From: Solirubrobacter phytolaccae | GTDB lineage: Bacteria; Actinomycetota; Thermoleophilia; Solirubrobacterales; Solirubrobacteraceae | NCBI RefSeq assembly: GCF_027587195.1 | Contig: NZ_JAPDDP010000032.1 | Span: 1-64,000, forward strand | Direction: 5' to 3' | Length of the DNA stretch: 64,000 nucleotides | Shown: in pieces, positions 15,142 through 24,645 of the stretch | How positions within the stretch are numbered: the first letter of the stretch is position 1 | Layout: the number at the start of each line of letters is the position of its first letter | The notes under the pieces: generated by a model | What the model was told of the DNA's origin: nothing | Database searches by the model: none | Seen by the model: the letters and a program-made list of their open reading frames with translations, nothing else | Position numbers and translations under genes: made by a program

Positions 15142-17391
15142 TCACAGCAACCCGAGGCGCCGCGCGGCGCTGACCGCCTCGTCGCGCGTGGAGGTGCCCA
15201 GCTTGCGGCGGATGCGCTGGCCGTGCGTGCGGACGGTGTTCAGCGACAGGTACAGGCGGTCCGCGATCTCGCGGTAGGTGAGGTCGCTCGGGAGCAGCTC
15301 GAGCACGCGCAGCTCCGCGGCGCTGAGCAGCTCGTCGTCGACGGCTTCCGACTCGGGGGCGGCGGGCGCCGACCGGATCTCGTGCTCGAGGACCCGTTCG
15401 AGCTCGACGAGGCTCGGGACGCGCGCGCCACGGAGCTGGATCCGCGCGGCCGTGAGCGCGTCCCCGGCGCCCGGGCCGTCGCCGGACCGGGCCCGGGCGC
15501 GGCCGAGCCACAGCAGGGCGTGCGCGATCTCCAGGCGGTCGCCGCCGCGGCGGGCGAGCGTCGCCGCGTGCTCGAGGTGCTCCTCCGCGCGTTCGTAGGC
15601 GTCGCGTTGGAAGGCGACGATCCCGGCGGCGACGTGCGTCTGCTCGGTCGGCGGGTGCTCGCCCAGGCCGCGCCGGTCGGTGGTCGCCAGCGACGCCTCG
15701 ACGAGCCGCTGGGCGGCGTCGAGCTCGCCGCGGCGCGCGTGCGCGGTGGCCAGGAGCGCCATCGCGAACACGCGCCGCACGTCCTGCTCGCCCGGCGCGG
15801 TGACGTCGAGGTACGCGCGCAGGCGCTGCTCGGCCTCGGCGGTCGCCCCGGTCCAGAACAGGCAGATGCCGAGGAAGTAGGAGTCTGCGGGCGCCTCGGG
15901 CGAGTCGGGCGGCCGCTCGGCGATCGCGAGCCGGCCGAGGCGGACGGCGCCGCCGACGTCGGCCTGCACGAGCGCGAGCATCGACCGCTGCCGGGCGAGA
16001 CCCGCGCGCAGGTCACGCCGTGCCGTCTCGTCGCCCTCCTCGGCGGCGGCGTGTTCGACGCGCGTGAGCCACGGCTCGACCTCGTCGAGGCGGCCCATGG
16101 CGCGCGCGATGCCGGCCCGTGCGAGCGACAGCCGCGGGTACTCGTTGAGCGTCGTGCGCGGGAGCCGGTCGATCCAGCCCAGCGCGCTGTTCGCCCAGCC
16201 GTCGCTGTAGAGGTCCAGCCAGTGGCGCTGGAGCGCGTCGGCGGCCACGTGCGCGTCGCCCGCGAGCAGCGCGTGGTCGATCACGCCCGCGAGGTCGCCC
16301 TGGTCGGCGAACCACGCGCTCGCGCGGCGGTGCAGGTCGGCGACGGCGTCCGGCTCCTGGCGCTCGAGCTGGCGCCGCAGCATCGCGCGGAACATGTGGT
16401 GGTAGCGGTACCAGCGCCGCTCGGCGTCGAGCGGGACGACGAACAGGTTGCCGCGCTCGAGCGCGAGGAGCCGCTGGGCGCTGTCCGTCCCGTTGGCGAC
16501 GGCGTCGCAGAGCGGGCCGGAGAGCCGCTCGAGCACGGACGTGCGCATCAGGAACGCGCGCGTGTCCGGCGTCTGGTGCGCGGCGACCTCCTCCCACAGG
16601 TAGTCGGCGAGGAAGCGGTCGCCGACCGGCATCCGCGCCATCAGCCCTTCGCGATCGGCGGCGTCACGCAACGACAACGCGACGAGGTTCAGGCCCGCGA
16701 CCCAGCCCTCCGTGCGGTGCTGGACGGCCGCGATCTGCTCCGGCGCGAGCTTGAGGCCGTGCTGGCCATTGAGCAGCGCGGTCGCCTCCTCGTCGCTGAA
16801 GCGCAGCTGCTGCACGCGCAGCTCGTTGAGCTCGCCCCGCGCCCGCAGCCGGCCGAGCTTGAGCGGCGGGTCGGCCTGGCCCGCGAGCACGACGTGGACC
16901 CCCGGGCCGAGCCGCTCGAGCAGGTAGCCGACGTCCTCGTGGATCGTCGCGTCGGCGATCAGGTGGTAGTCGTCGAGGACGAGCACCAGCGGCGTGGTCG
17001 CCGGGCCGAGCGCGTTGACCAGCGCGGGCAGCACCTCGTCCGCGACCTGCACGCCGGGGGCGCGCAGACGCCGCGCGGGCGTGCCGGAGAACTCGGGCGC
17101 GGCGCCTTCGAGCGCGGCGACGACGTAGCTCCAGAAGCGCGTCGGCTCGTCGTCGGCCTCGTCGAGCGAGACCCAGGCGAAGCGAGCCGGGCTGACTGCC
17201 GCCCACGCCGCGAGCATGGTCGTCTTGCCGAACCCGGTCGGGGCGGCGACGAGCGTCAGGCGCCGCGCACGGCCGGCTTCCAGGACGCGGACGAGCCCCA
17301 GGCGACCGGCTTGCTCACCACGCAGCTCGGGGACCAGCAGCTTGGTCCGGATCGCGACGAAGTCCTCGTCACTGGTGCGCTTCGTCTTCAC
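15142..17391 (-). CDS. MalT-like LuxR-family transcriptional regulator
   Basis: About 749 residues. A STAND ATPase module has Walker A PTGFGKTT (51-58) and Walker B LVLVLDDYHLI; a long TPR-like middle follows, and the C-terminus carries a LuxR helix-turn-helix (LTYREIADRLYLSLNTVRTH region). MalT-type regulators bind DNA once a ligand and ATP drive assembly. The GTG at 17391 overlaps the end of the upstream STAND gene by 23 bases; its ribosome-binding site is weak, consistent with coupling. The ligand is unknown. Confidence 0.9.
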   Translation of the reverse strand: MKTKRTSDEDFVAIRTKLLVPELRGEQAGRLGLVRVLEAGRARRLTLVAAPTGFGKTTMLAAWAAVSPARFAWVSLDEADDEPTRFWSYVVAALEGAAPEFSGTPARRLRAPGVQVADEVLPALVNALGPATTPLVLVLDDYHLIADATIHEDVGYLLERLGPGVHVVLAGQADPPLKLGRLRARGELNELRVQQLRFSDEEATALLNGQHGLKLAPEQIAAVQHRTEGWVAGLNLVALSLRDAADREGLMARMPVGDRFLADYLWEEVAAHQTPDTRAFLMRTSVLERLSGPLCDAVANGTDSAQRLLALERGNLFVVPLDAERRWYRYHHMFRAMLRRQLERQEPDAVADLHRRASAWFADQGDLAGVIDHALLAGDAHVAADALQRHWLDLYSDGWANSALGWIDRLPRTTLNEYPRLSLARAGIARAMGRLDEVEPWLTRVEHAAAEEGDETARRDLRAGLARQRSMLALVQADVGGAVRLGRLAIAERPPDSPEAPADSYFLGICLFWTGATAEAEQRLRAYLDVTAPGEQDVRRVFAMALLATAHARRGELDAAQRLVEASLATTDRRGLGEHPPTEQTHVAAGIVAFQRDAYERAEEHLEHAATLARRGGDRLEIAHALLWLGRARARSGDGPGAGDALTAARIQLRGARVPSLVELERVLEHEIRSAPAAPESEAVDDELLSAAELRVLELLPSDLTYREIADRLYLSLNTVRTHGQRIRRKLGTSTRDEAVSAARRLGLL

Positions 17392-19474
17392 CGCGCGCGT
17401 GGCCCGCTTCGAACTCGCTGGTGAAGGCGTGCGGCCCGAGCGCCTCGCGGGCCTCGGCGAGCCCGCGCTCGACCTCGTCCACGACCGACTCCCACGCGGG
17501 CGCGCCGGTGCGCTCCTGCACGGCCGCCGACGCGCCCGCCAGCCGCGCGGCTTCGCTCCAACGCGCCTCGAGCGCCGCGACCGCCGACAGCCCGCCGAGC
17601 GCCTCCGCGATCGTGAAGCGGTCGTCCATGTGCTGCGCGCGCGACAGGCACTCGAGGAACTGGACGCGCGCCTCCTCGGCGGTGCGCCGCGCGAACGCAA
17701 GCCACGCGTAGTTGATCAGCGGCTCGACGAGCCGCCGGTCGTCGCCGTGCCGCTCACGCAACGCGACGGCCTCCGCGAAGCGCTCCTCGGCGAGCTCGAT
17801 CCGCCCGTGCACGAGGTCGAACCACCCGAGCTCGGCGAGCGCGGCCGCGGCGCCGTACGGATCGCCCGCGGCGCGATACGGGATCAGCGCCTCGGCGGAC
17901 AGCCGCTCGACCCGGTCCCAGTCGCGCACACGCTCGTACGCGCTGGCGAGGGCGAACAGCGCGTCGCCGATCAGGCCCGGGTCCCCGACCGCACGCGCGG
18001 CAAGGAGGGCGCGCTCGCACAGCGGCGCGGCGTCCGCGCGGCGCACGAGCGCGGCGCAGCGCCCATGGGCGACGAGCGCGGCGGCCTCCAGCGCCGCGTC
18101 GCCGGCTTCCTGCGCGGCCCGCGTGGCGGCGCCGAGCCGCTTGGCGGCCTCGGCGAACGCGGCCTGCGAGAGCGCGAGCCGCCCGTCCCAGTAGAGCGCC
18201 GCCGGCACGTTCTCGCTCGGCTTTGCGGCCAACGCACCAGCAAGCCAGCTCCGCACCTCGTGGACATGCGCATCCCAGGGCAACGCGCGGGCGAAGGCGA
18301 TCGCGATCCGCAGCGCGTCGTCGGGCGTGCCGTGGCGCAGGTGCCATTCGAAGGCGAGGCGGAGGTTGCCGCGCTCGAGCGCGAGACGCTGCAGCTGGTC
18401 GCGGCGGTGCTCGCGCGCGGCGGCCTCGGCGGCGCGCTCGCAGTAGTCGAGGAACCAGTGCGCATGACGGCGGGCGGCGTCCGTGACGGTCGCGCGCTCG
18501 GCCGCGAACTCGCGGATCGTGTCGAGCATCCCGAAGCGCGGCTGGCCGTCCGTGTTCACGTCCGACTGCAGGAGCGAGGCCTTGTCGAGGATCGCGCTCA
18601 GCAGCGGCTCGACGCCGGGGTCGCAGACGGCCTCGAGCGCCTCGAGCGAAGCGCCGCCCTCGAACACGGTCATGCGGCCGAGGAGCGTGCGCTCGGCGTC
18701 GTCGAGGGCGTCCCAGGACCAGTCGAGCGTGGCGCGCAGCGAGCGCTGGCGGGCCGGCAGGTCGCGCGGCCCGTGGGTGAGCAGCGCGAGCCGGTCCTCG
18801 AGCCCGGCCAGCAGCGCCGGCAGCGGAAGCAGCCGCGCGCGGTCGGCGGCGAGCTCGATCGCGAGCGGCAGGCCGTCGAGCCGCGCGCAGATCGCCTCCA
18901 CGCAGGCGTCGTCGATCTCGCGGTCCGGCCGCGCGGCGGTCACGCGCGCGACGAACAGCTGCGCGGCGTGGCCCGCCGCGAGCGGGCGCACCGGGTAGAC
19001 GTGCTCGGCGGTGATCCGGAGTGGCGCGCGGCTGGAGATCAGGAGCTTCAGGTTCTCCGCCGCGGCGAGCAGGCGACCGACCTGCCAGGCGTCGTCGATG
19101 AACCGCTCGAACCCGTCGAGGACGAGCAGCGCGGGCGCGCCGTTCGTCGCCAGCCGCAGCTGCTCGGCGAGCTGGTCGGCGGTCGCGGCGACGACGTCGA
19201 GCGCGGCCGCGGCCTCGGCCACGAGCACGCCCGCGTCCTCGGTGCCGTCGAGCGTGACGTGCACGGCGCCGCCGGGGAAGTGGTCCGCGGCGGCGCGCGC
19301 GGCCTCGTGGGCGAGGCGGGTCTTCCCCGCGCCGCCCGGCCCCGCGAGCGTCAGCAGACGCACATCCGGCCGGGCCAGCAACGCGCCGATCTCGACGAGC
19401 TCGGCCTCCCGCCCGATCGTCGCGTTGGCCGGACACGGAACTCCGGCGTGGCGTGCGCCCCGCTTGACGAGCAC
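17369..19474 (-). CDS. STAND (NB-ARC-like) ATPase with TPR repeats, no DNA-binding domain
   Basis: About 701 residues from GTG 19474, chosen because GGAGGA lies 7 nt upstream; GTG 19525 is an in-frame alternative without a well-spaced site. Near the N-terminus is a STAND ATPase with Walker A GPGGAGKT (about 45-52) and Walker B ALLVLDGFE, then an LPLAIELAA segment typical of NB-ARC/LuxR ATPases, followed by TPR-like helices. Relatives usually carry an N-terminal cyclase or winged helix, or a C-terminal LuxR domain; none is visible here. The next gene, overlapping by 23 bases, supplies a LuxR domain, suggesting the two proteins work as a pair. Confidence 0.82.
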   Translation of the reverse strand: MLVKRGARHAGVPCPANATIGREAELVEIGALLARPDVRLLTLAGPGGAGKTRLAHEAARAAADHFPGGAVHVTLDGTEDAGVLVAEAAAALDVVAATADQLAEQLRLATNGAPALLVLDGFERFIDDAWQVGRLLAAAENLKLLISSRAPLRITAEHVYPVRPLAAGHAAQLFVARVTAARPDREIDDACVEAICARLDGLPLAIELAADRARLLPLPALLAGLEDRLALLTHGPRDLPARQRSLRATLDWSWDALDDAERTLLGRMTVFEGGASLEALEAVCDPGVEPLLSAILDKASLLQSDVNTDGQPRFGMLDTIREFAAERATVTDAARRHAHWFLDYCERAAEAAAREHRRDQLQRLALERGNLRLAFEWHLRHGTPDDALRIAIAFARALPWDAHVHEVRSWLAGALAAKPSENVPAALYWDGRLALSQAAFAEAAKRLGAATRAAQEAGDAALEAAALVAHGRCAALVRRADAAPLCERALLAARAVGDPGLIGDALFALASAYERVRDWDRVERLSAEALIPYRAAGDPYGAAAALAELGWFDLVHGRIELAEERFAEAVALRERHGDDRRLVEPLINYAWLAFARRTAEEARVQFLECLSRAQHMDDRFTIAEALGGLSAVAALEARWSEAARLAGASAAVQERTGAPAWESVVDEVERGLAEAREALGPHAFTSEFEAGHARGEDEAHQ

Positions 19475-19534
19475 CACCGCTTCCTCCACGCACGCGACGC
19501 TACCAGCGCCAACGTGCCACGTCACCCCCCGGCG

Positions 19535-21349
19535 CTACGGCACCTTCACGCTCGCCCGCTTGGTCACCGCGTTGCCGGCCGCGTCACGCGCCTGGAGGGT
19601 CAGCGTCACCGTCTCGCCCTTGCGCAGCGCCGTGCGCACGCGCTTGGTCAGCGTGACCGTGAGCTTGGTCGTGCCCGCCTTCACGCCCTTGCGCGTGCTC
19701 TTGTAGATCGACCGGGCGCGCGCCTTGCTGTTCTTGCGCGCCGTGGCCGTGAACGTGAGGTCGGCGCGCTCCCCGAGCGTGAGCGTCACCTGCAGCTTGC
19801 CGGTCCGGCGCACCGCGAACGACCCGGTCTTGGTGACGCGCAGTGCGAGCTTGAGGCTCGGCGCCGTGCGGTCGACCACCGGCGCGGGCGGCGTGGGGGT
19901 CGGCGTCGGCGTCGGGGTGGTGGGCTGCGGCGTCGGGGTCGGCGTCGGGTCCGGGTCCGGGCTCGGGACCGTGCAGGTGAGGGTGCCGGTGCGGATCGCG
20001 TGGCCGCCGCTGCCGCTGTCGTCGGTGTAGAAGACGGGCTTGAAGCCGGCGACGCACTCGGACTGCGGGGCGATCGCGAAGCCCTCGTTGTTGAGGTTGG
20101 ACATGCCGGCGGGACGCGCGAACGTGTTGGTCACGACGAAGCGACCGGTGCCGTCGATGTCGAGCGTGGCCGTGCGCCCGTCGCAGCTGTTGTCGCACGC
20201 CGCCCACAGGTGCGTCGTCTCGGGCTCGTACTCGAGCGCCATCACGGCGGGGAAGCCGCTCGCGATCGTCGCGATCCGCCGGTAGGCGCCGGCCGTCGTG
20301 AGCGCGTAGGCGATGACCTTGCCGTCCTGCTCGACGCCGACGAAGAACAGCCCGGAGCCGTGGCCCGGGTAGGCCGCGGGGTCGTACTTGCCGCCGGTGG
20401 ACTCGTCGACGAAGCCCTTGCTCACGAGCAGCGTGTCCGGCACCCAGGCGATCGCCTCCAGGCCGGAGTTGGCGTCCAGGCCCGGCAGGTCGGCGGTGAG
20501 GTTCCAGTCGTTGGTCGCGGTCAGCGTGGTGCCGGCGCCGGTCGTGTCGTAGCGCAGGACGGCGGGGCGGCTGATCGTGCTGTCGCCGCCGCTGTCGTTG
20601 CGCTCGGTCGACACGTAGACCGCGTTGGGGTCGGAGGCGACGAGCGTGATGCCCTCCGCGTCCGGCACGCCGAGGCCGCTCGGGTACACGAGCTGCTTGC
20701 CGAAGCCCCAGCCGCCGGCCGTGTCCCGCACCCACTTGCTGCCGTCATGGACGAGCCGGTAGAGCGTGGACGGCCCGTTCTGCACCGCCCACAGCACGCC
20801 GCGCGCGCCGTTGGCGCCCGGCTGGTAGGCGATGCCGCTGAGGTTGGAGCTGAAGACGGCGAGGTCGTCCGCGTCGGCGATCGAGACGCCGCCGGGCCAG
20901 GTCGCCGCCGGGGCCGGGCAGTCGTTCGCGGCGCCCTGCGTCGGCCGGTTGGTCCAGCTGAACGCGCCGGTGCCGTCCGGGCAGCGGCCGTAGGTCGTGA
21001 TCGCGTGCTCGGTCCACGTGTAGCTGTCGATCGGGGTGACGAGGTCGGCGGGCGTGAACAGCCGCGCCTGATCGCTCGAGCCGAGCCCGAAGCCCGGGAA
21101 CGCGACGAAGTAGCCACCCGCGGGCAGCGTCGTGCCCGCCGGGACCGTGAACGTGTTGCCGTTGTTGGAGTCCTTCAGGACCCAGCCGCCGATGTCCGTG
21201 GCGGCCCCGGTGTTCTTGAGCTCGATGAAGTCGGCCGTGCCCTCGGACTCGACCTCGTTGATGACGATCGCCGCCTGCGCCGTTGCGGCCCCGAGTCCAC
21301 ACACGGCCGCGGCCGCCAACGTCGCGACGGTTGCGCTCCAGCTGCTCAT
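19535..21349 (-). CDS. Secreted lamin-tail-domain / phytase-like beta-propeller protein
   Basis: 604 residues from ATG 21349, which has AGAGGA 9 nt upstream; ATGs at 21370 and 21391 are less well placed. A Sec signal peptide (about 1-27, ending ATAQAA) is followed by a lamin-tail domain (AIVINEVESEGTADFIEL, about 28-130), then a region resembling esterase-like phytase propellers (WAVQNGPSTLYRL, GLEAIAW and NNEGFAI segments), a Pro-Thr/Asp-Pro linker, and a C-terminal basic beta domain ending in DAAGNAVTKRASVKV. Extracellular. The domain order fits secreted nuclease/phosphatase-like proteins, but no catalytic residues can be assigned. Confidence 0.8.
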   Translation of the reverse strand: MSSWSATVATLAAAAVCGLGAATAQAAIVINEVESEGTADFIELKNTGAATDIGGWVLKDSNNGNTFTVPAGTTLPAGGYFVAFPGFGLGSSDQARLFTPADLVTPIDSYTWTEHAITTYGRCPDGTGAFSWTNRPTQGAANDCPAPAATWPGGVSIADADDLAVFSSNLSGIAYQPGANGARGVLWAVQNGPSTLYRLVHDGSKWVRDTAGGWGFGKQLVYPSGLGVPDAEGITLVASDPNAVYVSTERNDSGGDSTISRPAVLRYDTTGAGTTLTATNDWNLTADLPGLDANSGLEAIAWVPDTLLVSKGFVDESTGGKYDPAAYPGHGSGLFFVGVEQDGKVIAYALTTAGAYRRIATIASGFPAVMALEYEPETTHLWAACDNSCDGRTATLDIDGTGRFVVTNTFARPAGMSNLNNEGFAIAPQSECVAGFKPVFYTDDSGSGGHAIRTGTLTCTVPSPDPDPTPTPTPQPTTPTPTPTPTPPAPVVDRTAPSLKLALRVTKTGSFAVRRTGKLQVTLTLGERADLTFTATARKNSKARARSIYKSTRKGVKAGTTKLTVTLTKRVRTALRKGETVTLTLQARDAAGNAVTKRASVKVP

Positions 21350-21459
21350 TTTTGAAAGTCCTCTGCTCATGTCCGAGCGCTTTCCTATCACGCGACGTGT
21401 TGGTCCGCTGAAACTCTCGGGTAGCCGACTCCAAACCCTCGGGTCTGAAGGAAGTAGCC

Positions 21460-22164
21460 ATGCGCACCCCCCTAGTCCTTGCTGTCGCGGTCCTGACGCT
21501 TGCCGCCCCCGCCGTCGCCCAGGCGCACGTCACGCTGCAGCCCAGCACCGCCGCCGCGGGCGGCTACACCCGCCTCAACGTCCGCGTCCCGAACGAGCGC
21601 GACGACGCCTCGACCCAGAAGGTCGAGCTCCAGTTCCCGGACGGGTTCGCCTCCGCGTCCTTCGAGCCGATCCCCGGCTGGGACGTCAAGGTCACCAAGA
21701 AGCAGCTGGAGACGCCGATCAAGACCGACGACGGCGAGATCACCGAGGCCGTCGACACCATCACCTGGACCGCCGACGACGCCGACGACGCGATCCCGCC
21801 CGGCGCCTTCCGCGACTTCGGCCTCTCGGTCCGCATCCCCGGCGAGGCCGGCGACACCCTGACCTTCAAGGCGCTGCAGACCTACACGGGCGGCGAGGTC
21901 GTGCGCTGGATCGGCGCCGAGGACTCCGACAACCCGGCACCGACCGTCTCCGTGACCGAGGCGGCGGGTGACGAGCACGGCGCGGACCACGCGGCGCCGA
22001 CCGCCACGGCCGAAGCGACCGACGCCGAGCGCACTGCGGCGACCACGAGCGACGACGGCGGGTCGAGCGACACGCTGGCGATCATCGCGCTGATCGTGGG
22101 CGCTCTGGGGCTCATCGTCGGCACGTTCGGGGTGCTCAGCGCGCGCCGCGCGACGCGGACCTAG
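21460..22164 (+). CDS. ycnI: YcnI-like (DUF1775) copper-binding membrane-anchored protein
   Basis: 234 residues with a Sec signal peptide (1-22). Cleavage after AQA would leave a new N-terminal His23 followed by VTLQP, the arrangement that binds copper in YcnI-family proteins. Further family features are PGWDVKV and WTADD...PPGAF...F segments. A C-terminal transmembrane helix (LAIIALIVGALGLIVGTFGVL) anchors it outside the membrane. A good GAAGGA ribosome-binding site precedes the ATG. It converges with, and overlaps by 29 bp, the MbnH-like gene; together with the MbnP-like gene this points to copper handling. Confidence 0.9.
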   Translation: MRTPLVLAVAVLTLAAPAVAQAHVTLQPSTAAAGGYTRLNVRVPNERDDASTQKVELQFPDGFASASFEPIPGWDVKVTKKQLETPIKTDDGEITEAVDTITWTADDADDAIPPGAFRDFGLSVRIPGEAGDTLTFKALQTYTGGEVVRWIGAEDSDNPAPTVSVTEAAGDEHGADHAAPTATAEATDAERTAATTSDDGGSSDTLAIIALIVGALGLIVGTFGVLSARRATRT

Positions 22165-23305
22165 CGAACGGGTCCGAGAACCGCTTGTCGGTCAGGACGC
22201 GCTTGTCCGTCAGCGCCTTCAGGAACGCCACGAGGTCGGCCTTGTCCCCCGGCGCGAGCTTGATCTCGGAGATGAGTGGGTCCTTGTAGGGGTTCGCGCG
22301 GCCGTCGCCGGCGTTCGGGCCGTCGGTGATCACGCGGCCGCCGCCGGCGTAGTGGTCGACGGCGGCCTCCAAGGTGGGGACGGAGCCGTCGTGCATGTAC
22401 GGACCGGTCACGCCGACGTTGCGCAGCGAGGGCGCCTTGAACGCGCCCATGTCCTTCGGGTCGGAGGTGAGCTCGAAGGCGCCGCGGTTGGGCTCGGGGA
22501 ACGCGCCGGTGCCGCCGAGGTTGTAGAGGCCGGTGTTGTGGAAGAGCGGCTTCTCGGCGGGTGAGCCCTTGTAGGTGACCTGGTCGTTGAAGATGAACGA
22601 GCCGTGGCAGTGGTGGCACTCGGCGCGCTCGCCCATGAACAGCTCCATGCCGCGTTTTTCCGCGGGGGTGAGCTTGACCTTGCCCTGCAGGTAGCGGTCG
22701 TAGCGCGAGTCGGCGGAGACCAGGCTGCGCTGGAAGGAGGCGATCGAGCGGATGACCGTCGTCCACGAGATCGGCTTCTTGGAGCCCGGATAGGCCTTGG
22801 CGAAGCGGGCCTTGTACCAGGGGTCCTTCAGGATCCGGCGCAGCACCGCGTCGCGGTTGGCGTCGGTGACGCCCATCTCGACCGGCGTCGTCCCGAACAG
22901 CGGCACCTCCATCTGGCGCTCGAGCGAGACGAGCGCCGGGTTCGCCCAGGTCAGCGTGGAGTTGTAGACCACGTTGATCAGCGACTGCGCGCCGCGGGGA
23001 TGGACCTGGCCGGTGGAGCCGAGCGCCTGGCCCTTGCCGTCGGTGAACGCCAGCTCCTGGCGGTGGCACGAGCCGCACGACTGCGTGCCGTTGCCCGACA
23101 GCCGCACGTCGTAGAACAGGCGCCGGCCGACTGCGACCTTCGCATCGCTCATCGGGTTGTTGGACGGGACGTTCGGCTTCGGGAAGCCCTTCGGGAGCTC
23201 CCACTTGTACTCGCGCGGCGCCGACGCCGACGCCATCGTCTGCACGACCACGGCCGCGAAGACGATGGTGGCCAACACCAGCAGTCGGCGCCGCGCGCGG
23301 CTCAC
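22136..23305 (-). CDS. MbnH-like di-heme enzyme (cytochrome c peroxidase/MauG superfamily)
   Basis: 389 residues, starting at a GTG that overlaps the stop of the MbnP-like gene by 4 bases. A signal/anchor helix (about 8-28) precedes a mature protein with two c-type heme sites, CGSCH (77-81) and CHHCH (230-234), as in MauG and bacterial cytochrome c peroxidases. Next to an MbnP homologue, the best reading is MbnH, which oxidises a Trp of MbnP to kynurenine to complete a copper site. A generic cytochrome c peroxidase is the alternative. It acts on the outer side of the membrane. Confidence 0.88.
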   Translation of the reverse strand: MSRARRRLLVLATIVFAAVVVQTMASASAPREYKWELPKGFPKPNVPSNNPMSDAKVAVGRRLFYDVRLSGNGTQSCGSCHRQELAFTDGKGQALGSTGQVHPRGAQSLINVVYNSTLTWANPALVSLERQMEVPLFGTTPVEMGVTDANRDAVLRRILKDPWYKARFAKAYPGSKKPISWTTVIRSIASFQRSLVSADSRYDRYLQGKVKLTPAEKRGMELFMGERAECHHCHGSFIFNDQVTYKGSPAEKPLFHNTGLYNLGGTGAFPEPNRGAFELTSDPKDMGAFKAPSLRNVGVTGPYMHDGSVPTLEAAVDHYAGGGRVITDGPNAGDGRANPYKDPLISEIKLAPGDKADLVAFLKALTDKRVLTDKRFSDPFARSASRGAR

Positions 23306-24162
23306 TTGGCGATCGCCTTGAAGACGGTCTGGGTGCCGCTGACGCCGAAGGCCTTGAACACGCCCGCGCACTCGGGGTCGGTGGGCGCGGACATGCAGCC
23401 CGGCGCGTTGCCGCCGTTGACCGTGATGTCGCTGCCGGCGACGAGCGTCTTGACGTCCACGGCGACCTGCTGCTTGGCCGGGTTGAACTTCTTCAGCCGC
23501 ACCGAACCGCGGTTCGCGTTGGCGCAGCTCACCGTCTGGCCCGTCGCCGGGTTGCCCGTGCAGCCCGCGCTGCCGAGGTGCACGAAGAACGTCTTGGCCA
23601 CCCAGCTGCCGGTGGCTCCGCCCGGGTCGGACAGCTCGATCTTGGTGAACTTGCGCCCGCCCTGCCAGGACCACGCCATCGCCGCGCTGTTGAGCGGCGC
23701 GGGCATCGCGGGAGCGTCGGTGTGGTTGAGCGCGAACGGCACGCCGACCGTCCAGCGCGCGCCGACGTACTTGCCCGCCGGCACCGTGCCGCGAACGATC
23801 GCGTTCGTGCCCGGCGTGCCGTCGACGGCACACGAGCCGGTGCCGTTCTCGAGGTCGATCAGCGTCACGCCGATCCCGTCGCGCGTCACCCGGTACGCCG
23901 AGTTCTTCGCCAGCTTGAGCGGCACGGCCTTGCCGCCACGCGTGATCAGCGCCACCTCGGAGACGAAGAAGCGCAGGTCCTGCAGCTGCGCCGCCTGCGC
24001 GGTCGTCCCGAGCCCTTCGATCGGCGTGCCGCAGGCGACCGGCTCGTCACCCGCCACGCCGGCGAAGCGGATGTCGACCTTCTGATCCTTGGCCACCGCG
24101 GGCGCGGCCGCGACAAGGGCGATGCCGAGCGCGAGCGCGCCCGACCGAACGAGATGCTTCAA
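23302..24162 (-). CDS. MbnP-like copper-binding protein
   Basis: 286 residues from a TTG with GAGGAG 5-6 nt upstream. A signal peptide (1-24) leads into a sequence matching the MbnP family: VGVPFALNHTD, then PLN, MAWSWQGG (Trp164, Trp166) and FFVHLGSAGC. In this family one Trp near such positions is converted to kynurenine by the MbnH partner and helps bind copper. The MbnH-like gene follows with a 4-base overlap. I infer secretion and copper binding from family knowledge; which Trp is modified here cannot be read from sequence. Confidence 0.86.
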   Translation of the reverse strand: MKHLVRSGALALGIALVAAAPAVAKDQKVDIRFAGVAGDEPVACGTPIEGLGTTAQAAQLQDLRFFVSEVALITRGGKAVPLKLAKNSAYRVTRDGIGVTLIDLENGTGSCAVDGTPGTNAIVRGTVPAGKYVGARWTVGVPFALNHTDAPAMPAPLNSAAMAWSWQGGRKFTKIELSDPGGATGSWVAKTFFVHLGSAGCTGNPATGQTVSCANANRGSVRLKKFNPAKQQVAVDVKTLVAGSDITVNGGNAPGCMSAPTDPECAGVFKAFGVSGTQTVFKAIAK

Positions 24163-24360
24163 GTCGTCTCCTCGAGAGAGTGAGTGGGTGTGCGTACGAA
24201 GGAGGAGACGGGCCGACGTGCCCCGCGACGACGGAGAGGAGGGTCGTCGCGGGACACGCGCCCGTCGGGGTACCGCCGGTTGAGAGGGATGAGGGCCCAG
24301 GGACGGCGGTACGGCTCTCGCGGATCGAGCGAGCGCGCCGACGCGGCGGCGCTCGTCAGA
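24163..24360. promoter_or_regulatory. Spacer upstream of the MbnP-MbnH pair
   Basis: About 200 bp between the TTG start of the MbnP-like gene and the stop of a small membrane-protein gene that is also leftward. It should contain the promoter of the copper pair. I found no clear metal-regulator box. Confidence 0.4.
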
Positions 24361-24645
24361 TCACGCGGCGAAGATCGGGGGTCCGCGGAACGTCCGCGGA
24401 CGGCGGGCGAGCAGCGACCGGACGCCGTCGGGACGCACAGGGCGCCAGCGACGGACCGGAGCGCGGCGGGCCCGCGGCACGACCAGGTGGCGGGCGAGGA
24501 TGCGCTCCTCCCCCACGTAGCGGCCGGCGGTGAGCAGCGCGAGGATCGCCAGCACCGGCAGCGCGAACAGCGCAGCGGTCGCGCTCACCGCCAACAGGGC
24601 GACGAGCAGGACGAAAAGGGCGATGTGCGCACGGCGGGACCGCAT
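24361..24645 (-). CDS. Small membrane protein with basic tail (paralogue 1)
   Basis: 94 residues from ATG 24645, preceded by GAAGAAGG. Two hydrophobic stretches (about 7-25 and 26-41) form a likely membrane hairpin, then a G-R-x-x-GEE motif, an Arg/Pro-rich cytoplasmic tail, and an ending RGPPIFAA. It resembles the next small gene upstream in hydrophobic pattern, the conserved GE motif and the Pro-Pro end. Function is unknown. It lies between the copper genes and a penicillin-binding protein. Confidence 0.6.
   Translation of the reverse strand: MRSRRAHIALFVLLVALLAVSATAALFALPVLAILALLTAGRYVGEERILARHLVVPRARRAPVRRWRPVRPDGVRSLLARRPRTFRGPPIFAA

Noticed and set aside
17216-21355. Open frame of about 1380 codons on the plus strand
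   Set aside because: Low-complexity Arg/Gly/Val sequence opposite two well-supported genes; no domain recognised.
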